From NCBI RefSeq assembly GCF_030581075.1, contig NZ_JAUQSW010000016.1:1-64000 (forward strand): DNA of 64,000 nucleotides. Direction: 5' to 3'. The position numbers and the translations under genes were made by a program. Positions 60,307 through 64,000 of this stretch are shown in pieces. Every line of letters starts with the position of its first letter. The stretch's first letter is position 1. The notes beneath the pieces are model-generated. The model did not search any database. It was given only the letters and a program-made list of their open reading frames with translations, and had not been told where the DNA came from. The DNA is from Hymenobacter cheonanensis. Lineage in GTDB: Bacteria; Bacteroidota; Bacteroidia; Cytophagales; Hymenobacteraceae.

Positions 60307-62664
60307 ATGAAAAACTACCTGAGTATAGTCGGCCTCATGGGGCTGCTCCTGGCCTGGGTGTGGGTGAGCCAGTCTACCGATTGGGGGGGCAATTCGGCGG
60401 CGAATATTACGGCGTATCGCGGGGGCATTCTCTCCTTGCAGGAGCCCGCGTCCAAGCCGGTGCTTACCCTGCACACGGCGGGCCCGGAAGCCCAGGTGTA
60501 CGTCGATACACTGGCTATTCCGCATATTTTTGGCCCGAACGCGCCGGGGGTCGCCTATGCGCTGGGCTACATGCACGCCAAAGACCGGTATTTCCAGATG
60601 GAGCTGCTGGCCCACGTGGTAAGTGGGCGCCTGGCCGAGATGGTCGGCGAATCCGGGCTAGGCTCGGATAAGGAGTGGAAGGCGTTTGAGTTTGAGCGCA
60701 AGGGCGCGCTGATACTGGATAGCCTGCGCACCGCCGACCCGGCGCTGCACGCCTACCTCACCGCCTACAGCCAGGGCGTGAACGCCTACGTCAGCCAGGA
60801 AGCCCCTGGCCAGCGCGACCCCATGTACCTGATTTTCGGCCGCGCGCCGCAGGCCTGGAAGCCCTACTACGCCTTTCTGCTGCAATGGTACGTAGCCGCC
60901 CAGCTTTCTTACTACGACGACTACATCGACAAGCAGGAGCTGCTGGATAAGCTGCCGCCGCAGGTGCGCCGGATGCTTTACCCCGACTACCCCACCCACC
61001 CCGACCTTATTGTGCCGGCCCCGGCCGGGCAGCCGCGCGCCCAGCCCCCGGCGGGCAAGGCGACGCTGGCCGTTTTTCGGCCGCAAGAGGCAAACAGGTT
61101 TGCCACGCGGCCCACAAACAAAAGCCTGGGAAGCAACAACTGGGTAATTGGGCCGCAGCGCACGGCCGCGCACAATGTGCTGCTCTGCAACGACCCGCAC
61201 CTGGTGCTGACGGCGCCCAACATTTTCTACGAGGTGCAGCTGCACTGCCCTAGCTTTCACTTGTACGGCTACACCATTCCCGGCATTCCGATAGTGCTCA
61301 CGGGCCACAACGACCGCATTGCCTGGGGCGTCACCAATGGGAGCTGGGACGTGACCGAGCAATACGTGCTGCGCCTCAACCCCAAGGATAGCACTGCCTA
61401 CTGGCTTGATGGCCACTGGGAAAAAATGCGCCGGCAGGAATATTCCTTCCAGGTGAAAAACGGCGACCCGCACCGGGAGCAGGTCGATTACTCGGTGTTT
61501 GGCCGGGTGGTCAGAAAGGGCCGGCTGGTCTACGCCCTGCGCTGGCATCCGCAGTACGGGACCCAGGCAGTGCAGGCGCTCTGGCACGTGATGCAAGCCA
61601 CCAACTGGCCCGCGTTTCGCCAGGCCCTGCGCCACTACGACTACCCGTCCCAGAACTTTGTGTATGGGGACGTGAACGGCAATATCGGCGAAATCAGCGC
61701 CGGCAAAATGCCCATCAAGCCCGCCCGGTACGCCGGCGGTATGCTCGACGGCACTACGCGCCCCATTCAGCAGTACGTCCCCTTCGACTCGCTGCCCCAG
61801 TCCTACAACCCGGCCCAGGGCTATCTTTTTTCGGCCAACCAGGAGCCTCAGCGTAGCCGCTACTACTACGCCGCGCATTGGTTTGAGGACTTATACCGCC
61901 CCCACCGGATAAATACCATCCTCCGGCAGGGTTTCGCCTTCACCAAAGACAGCATGATAACCATGCAGCAAGACGTGGTCGACCTCTCCGTTTACGACCT
62001 GAAGCGGCTGCTCGAAAAATATGCCGCCGCCCCGGAGCCGTCGGCCAACTGGCAGCGGCTGGCCCGCTGGAACGGCAAGCTCGACGCTAACACGCAGGAA
62101 GCGCTTTTCTACAAAGCTTTCCGCAGCAGCGCGGCGCTAGCCGGCAAGAAGCTCGCGGCGCAGCTCCAGATTAAGGCAGCGCCTTCCTTCGACCAGCTGC
62201 TCAATTTCCTGCTCAACTACGAGGAGCTTGTGCTGCCCGACAAAAAAATTCGCAGCAAGGCCATGTTTCAGAGCATTATGGCGCAAACGGATTCTATTTA
62301 TCAGGCTGCCCACGTCACGGCCGGCAGTCCCCCGCCGGCGGCCGTTGCCTACGATTTTTCGGTGGCCCACATTTCCTCGCTGCCTTGGCTCGAAACGCAG
62401 GTGCGGGGCGTCGGGGGCAGCGAAAACACCATCAACGTGAATTACAACGCGCACTCCGTTATCCGGACTGTGGTAGAAATAAGCGCCACCGGCATCAGCT
62501 CCTGGATGATAACGGGCGGCGGCCAAAGCGGGCGGATAAACTCCCGGTTCTACGGGCAGCAGCTGCCGGCCTGGCAAAAGAACGCCGTGCACCCTACGCA
62601 ATTCGTTTCTACGCCGGCGGCCCTAAAAGCCATCTCTCACCAGCTATTCTTCACCAAGCAATGA
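60307..62664 (+). CDS. Penicillin-acylase-family Ntn hydrolase
   Basis: A 785-aa protein of the penicillin amidase (PF01804) family, which includes PvdQ, the enzyme that removes the fatty acyl chain during pyoverdine maturation. An N-terminal hydrophobic segment (about 4-21) should be a signal or anchor for export. The A-chain has 'YALGYMHAKDRYFQMEL' (84-100). The autocatalytic site is Gly275/Ser276 in 'LGSNNWVIG', with Ser276 as new N-terminal nucleophile. The B-chain contains 'NDPHL' and 'GHNDRIAWGVTN'. It starts 21 bp after NRPS F and so is probably co-transcribed. The likely role is periplasmic removal of an acyl group from the exported peptide. Degradation of acyl-homoserine lactones is an alternative. 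Confidence 0.87.
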   Translation: MKNYLSIVGLMGLLLAWVWVSQSTDWGGNSAANITAYRGGILSLQEPASKPVLTLHTAGPEAQVYVDTLAIPHIFGPNAPGVAYALGYMHAKDRYFQMELLAHVVSGRLAEMVGESGLGSDKEWKAFEFERKGALILDSLRTADPALHAYLTAYSQGVNAYVSQEAPGQRDPMYLIFGRAPQAWKPYYAFLLQWYVAAQLSYYDDYIDKQELLDKLPPQVRRMLYPDYPTHPDLIVPAPAGQPRAQPPAGKATLAVFRPQEANRFATRPTNKSLGSNNWVIGPQRTAAHNVLLCNDPHLVLTAPNIFYEVQLHCPSFHLYGYTIPGIPIVLTGHNDRIAWGVTNGSWDVTEQYVLRLNPKDSTAYWLDGHWEKMRRQEYSFQVKNGDPHREQVDYSVFGRVVRKGRLVYALRWHPQYGTQAVQALWHVMQATNWPAFRQALRHYDYPSQNFVYGDVNGNIGEISAGKMPIKPARYAGGMLDGTTRPIQQYVPFDSLPQSYNPAQGYLFSANQEPQRSRYYYAAHWFEDLYRPHRINTILRQGFAFTKDSMITMQQDVVDLSVYDLKRLLEKYAAAPEPSANWQRLARWNGKLDANTQEALFYKAFRSSAALAGKKLAAQLQIKAAPSFDQLLNFLLNYEELVLPDKKIRSKAMFQSIMAQTDSIYQAAHVTAGSPPPAAVAYDFSVAHISSLPWLETQVRGVGGSENTINVNYNAHSVIRTVVEISATGISSWMITGGGQSGRINSRFYGQQLPAWQKNAVHPTQFVSTPAALKAISHQLFFTKQ

Positions 62665-63059
62665 AAACCATGCGCTATAGCAAAGCACTCCTGCTGGGCG
62701 GCGTCTTGCTGGCCCTGCACGTCTTGTTGCACGGGCCGCCGCTGCTGGCCGCCTGGTTTGTAGTGGGCCTGGGCGGGGCCTTTTGGTGGCAAGGCCCCCG
62801 GTTTTTCCGCACCGTGCTGGCAAGCGAAATACTCATTGGCCTGGGCTACTACCTGCTGATGGGTGCTAGCCAGCAGTTGCTGTGGCTGAACCGCAACTCG
62901 GCGCTGCCCGCCTGCGCGTGGCTGGCCATTGTCATTGGCTTCAACGTGGTTTCGGGCTGCATCTGCGTAGGCGTGCCTTACGCCGTTGCCGGCCGGGTGC
63001 GGCACCTGCGCGCCAAAAAAGCGCCCGTACAGGAGCCCGTATACGCGCTTTCCCACTAG
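62661..63059 (+). CDS. Small membrane protein of unknown function
   Basis: A 132-aa protein whose ATG overlaps the stop codon of the acylase gene (ATGA), so the two are coupled. It starts MKTMRYSK and has about four hydrophobic helices (roughly 8-28, 30-45, 50-68 and 80-108), then a basic C-terminal tail. I do not recognise the family. Its position suggests a role with the exported peptide or acylase, for example membrane anchoring or immunity, but nothing in the sequence shows this. A longer upstream frame exists but lies inside the acylase gene. Confidence 0.75.
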   Translation: MKTMRYSKALLLGGVLLALHVLLHGPPLLAAWFVVGLGGAFWWQGPRFFRTVLASEILIGLGYYLLMGASQQLLWLNRNSALPACAWLAIVIGFNVVSGCICVGVPYAVAGRVRHLRAKKAPVQEPVYALSH

Positions 63060-63087
63060 CCAAGGCGCGGCCTGCGCGGGGCCGCTA

Positions 63088-63819
63088 TTATTTTTTGCCG
63101 CCCATCACGTTGTCTTTCAAGGCTTCAAAGAACGCCGTGCGGTACGTATCGCCTAGCGGTACGTAGGCCTTCAGGCCCTTGAAGAAAATCTGGTTGCCGT
63201 CCAGCGCCTGTATTTTATTCAGGGCCACGATGTACGACTTATGCACCCGGATGAACTGGTGCGGCGACAGCCGCTCCTCCAAATCCTTGATGTTGAGCAG
63301 GGTAACAATGTGCTCATCGCCGGTGTTGATGGACACGTAATTTTTCATGCCCTCGATGTAGATGACGTCGTCAAAATTCACCTTCGTCATCTTGCCCTTG
63401 CTCTCCGTTTTCACGAAGAAGTAGCTGGCCGCCGGCGGCCCGGTTTGCAGGTGGGCGCTGGCATCCAGCGAAGTATTCAGCGCCTTCTGGGCCGTCTTCA
63501 GAAAGCGCTCGAACGCAATGGGCTTGAGCAGGTAGTCAAAGGCTTCCAAATCGAAGCCCTGCAAGGCAAACTCGCTGTAGGCAGTTGTAAACACAAGCTT
63601 GGTTTTGCCCTGCAACAGCCGCGCCACGTCGAGGCCCGAGAGCTGGGGCATGTGAATATCCAGAAACAGCAAATCGATGCGCTGGCTCTGCACCACGCTC
63701 AGCACCTCCAGCGGGTTGGTGGTGCTGCCAACCAGTACCAGGAAGGGAATTTTTTCAACGTAGGCACGCAGTAAGTCGAGCGCGCTTTGCTCATCGTCTA
63801 CTAAATAGCAGCTAATCAT
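63088..63819 (-). CDS. LytTR-family response regulator
   Basis: A 243-aa two-component regulator. The receiver domain (1-120) has acidic residues Asp8-Asp9-Glu10, phospho-acceptor Asp54 in 'LLFLDIHMP', 'FTTAYSEFA' and Lys in 'YLLKPI'. The LytTR DNA-binding domain fills about 145-240 ('VIYIEGMKNYVSIN', 'FIRVHKSYIVALNKI'). It faces the NRPS genes tail to tail. LytTR regulators normally pair with LytS-type kinases. The only kinase in the window is at 8937-10001, while an adjacent partner could lie beyond the end. The 180 bp upstream of its start hold no gene that I can see. Confidence 0.92.
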   Translation of the reverse strand: MISCYLVDDEQSALDLLRAYVEKIPFLVLVGSTTNPLEVLSVVQSQRIDLLFLDIHMPQLSGLDVARLLQGKTKLVFTTAYSEFALQGFDLEAFDYLLKPIAFERFLKTAQKALNTSLDASAHLQTGPPAASYFFVKTESKGKMTKVNFDDVIYIEGMKNYVSINTGDEHIVTLLNIKDLEERLSPHQFIRVHKSYIVALNKIQALDGNQIFFKGLKAYVPLGDTYRTAFFEALKDNVMGGKK

Positions 63820-64000
63820 GCCTAAAGCTCGGGGAAAAGGGTTCGGGTAAAGGGCGGCGGTTCATCAGGGCTGATGAGGGAAGGGCAGGCGGGCGGTACA
63901 GGCGCCGGGCGCGGGCGGGTATTTGCTGGCCCACTACCTGTGGGCCGGCCCGCTCGCGGGGCCAGGGCTGAAAACATAGGTGGTTTTTGCAGGCAGGGCG

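Overview
The window reads as part of a plasmid or plasmid-derived replicon from a high-GC Bacteroidota bacterium, most likely Hymenobacter or a close Cytophagales relative. This is an inference from three things: gene families (SusC-like outer-membrane barrel with a CarboxypepD_reg domain, LytS/LytTR regulators, Rep_3 replicon), a promoter of the Bacteroidota type (TTG-N20-TACGTTTG), and a terminal repeat that I recall as common in Hymenobacter. No rRNA, tRNA, IS transposase or CRISPR array was seen.

Positions 1-5.3 kb are a plasmid backbone. It holds a tyrosine recombinase (minus) with a 13-7-13 bp crossover-like site upstream, a ParA ATPase with an overlapping small partner gene flanked by AACAATTGTT sites, and a Rep_3-family initiator (minus). 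Upstream of rep lies an origin with nine copies of a 17-bp iteron core and a rep-proximal inverted repeat.

Positions 5.5-10.4 kb hold a small RiPP locus: a full-length LanB-type dehydratase, a LytS-type histidine kinase on the other strand, and a 44-aa Ser/Thr-rich precursor with no cysteine, with its own promoter and a strong hairpin downstream. No LanC cyclase is visible.

Positions 10.9-63.1 kb are one large nonribosomal peptide synthetase (NRPS) locus, all on the plus strand. It has six synthetases (A to F here) with 13 C-family, 9 A, 10 T and 2 E domains and no thioesterase domain. A: dd-C-A-T-C-A-T-C. B: A-T-C. C: C-A-T-C-T-E-C, where one module lacks an A domain. D: C*-A-T-C. E: A-T-C-A-T-E-C. 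F: C-A-T-C-A-T. Adenylation pocket codes read by eye suggest Ala-like, Ile, X1, Thr, (no A), Asn, X2, Ile-like with epimerization, Lys, and one unassigned residue.

Tailoring and supply genes fit these predictions. A SyrP/TauD-type dioxygenase sits just before the Asn-activating synthetase; an asparagine synthase and an aspartate/glutamate-racemase-family enzyme follow it. Next come an exporter of the cyclic-peptide ABC type, a type II thioesterase, a phosphopantetheinyl transferase, and a class-C beta-lactamase-fold hydrolase without a signal peptide (candidate trans off-loading enzyme). An outer-membrane barrel protein, synthetase F, a penicillin-acylase-family Ntn hydrolase and a small membrane protein complete the run. 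A LytTR response regulator (minus) closes the window and may pair with the histidine kinase 53 kb away. The product appears to be a roughly ten-residue, probably modified and processed peptide that I cannot match to a known compound.
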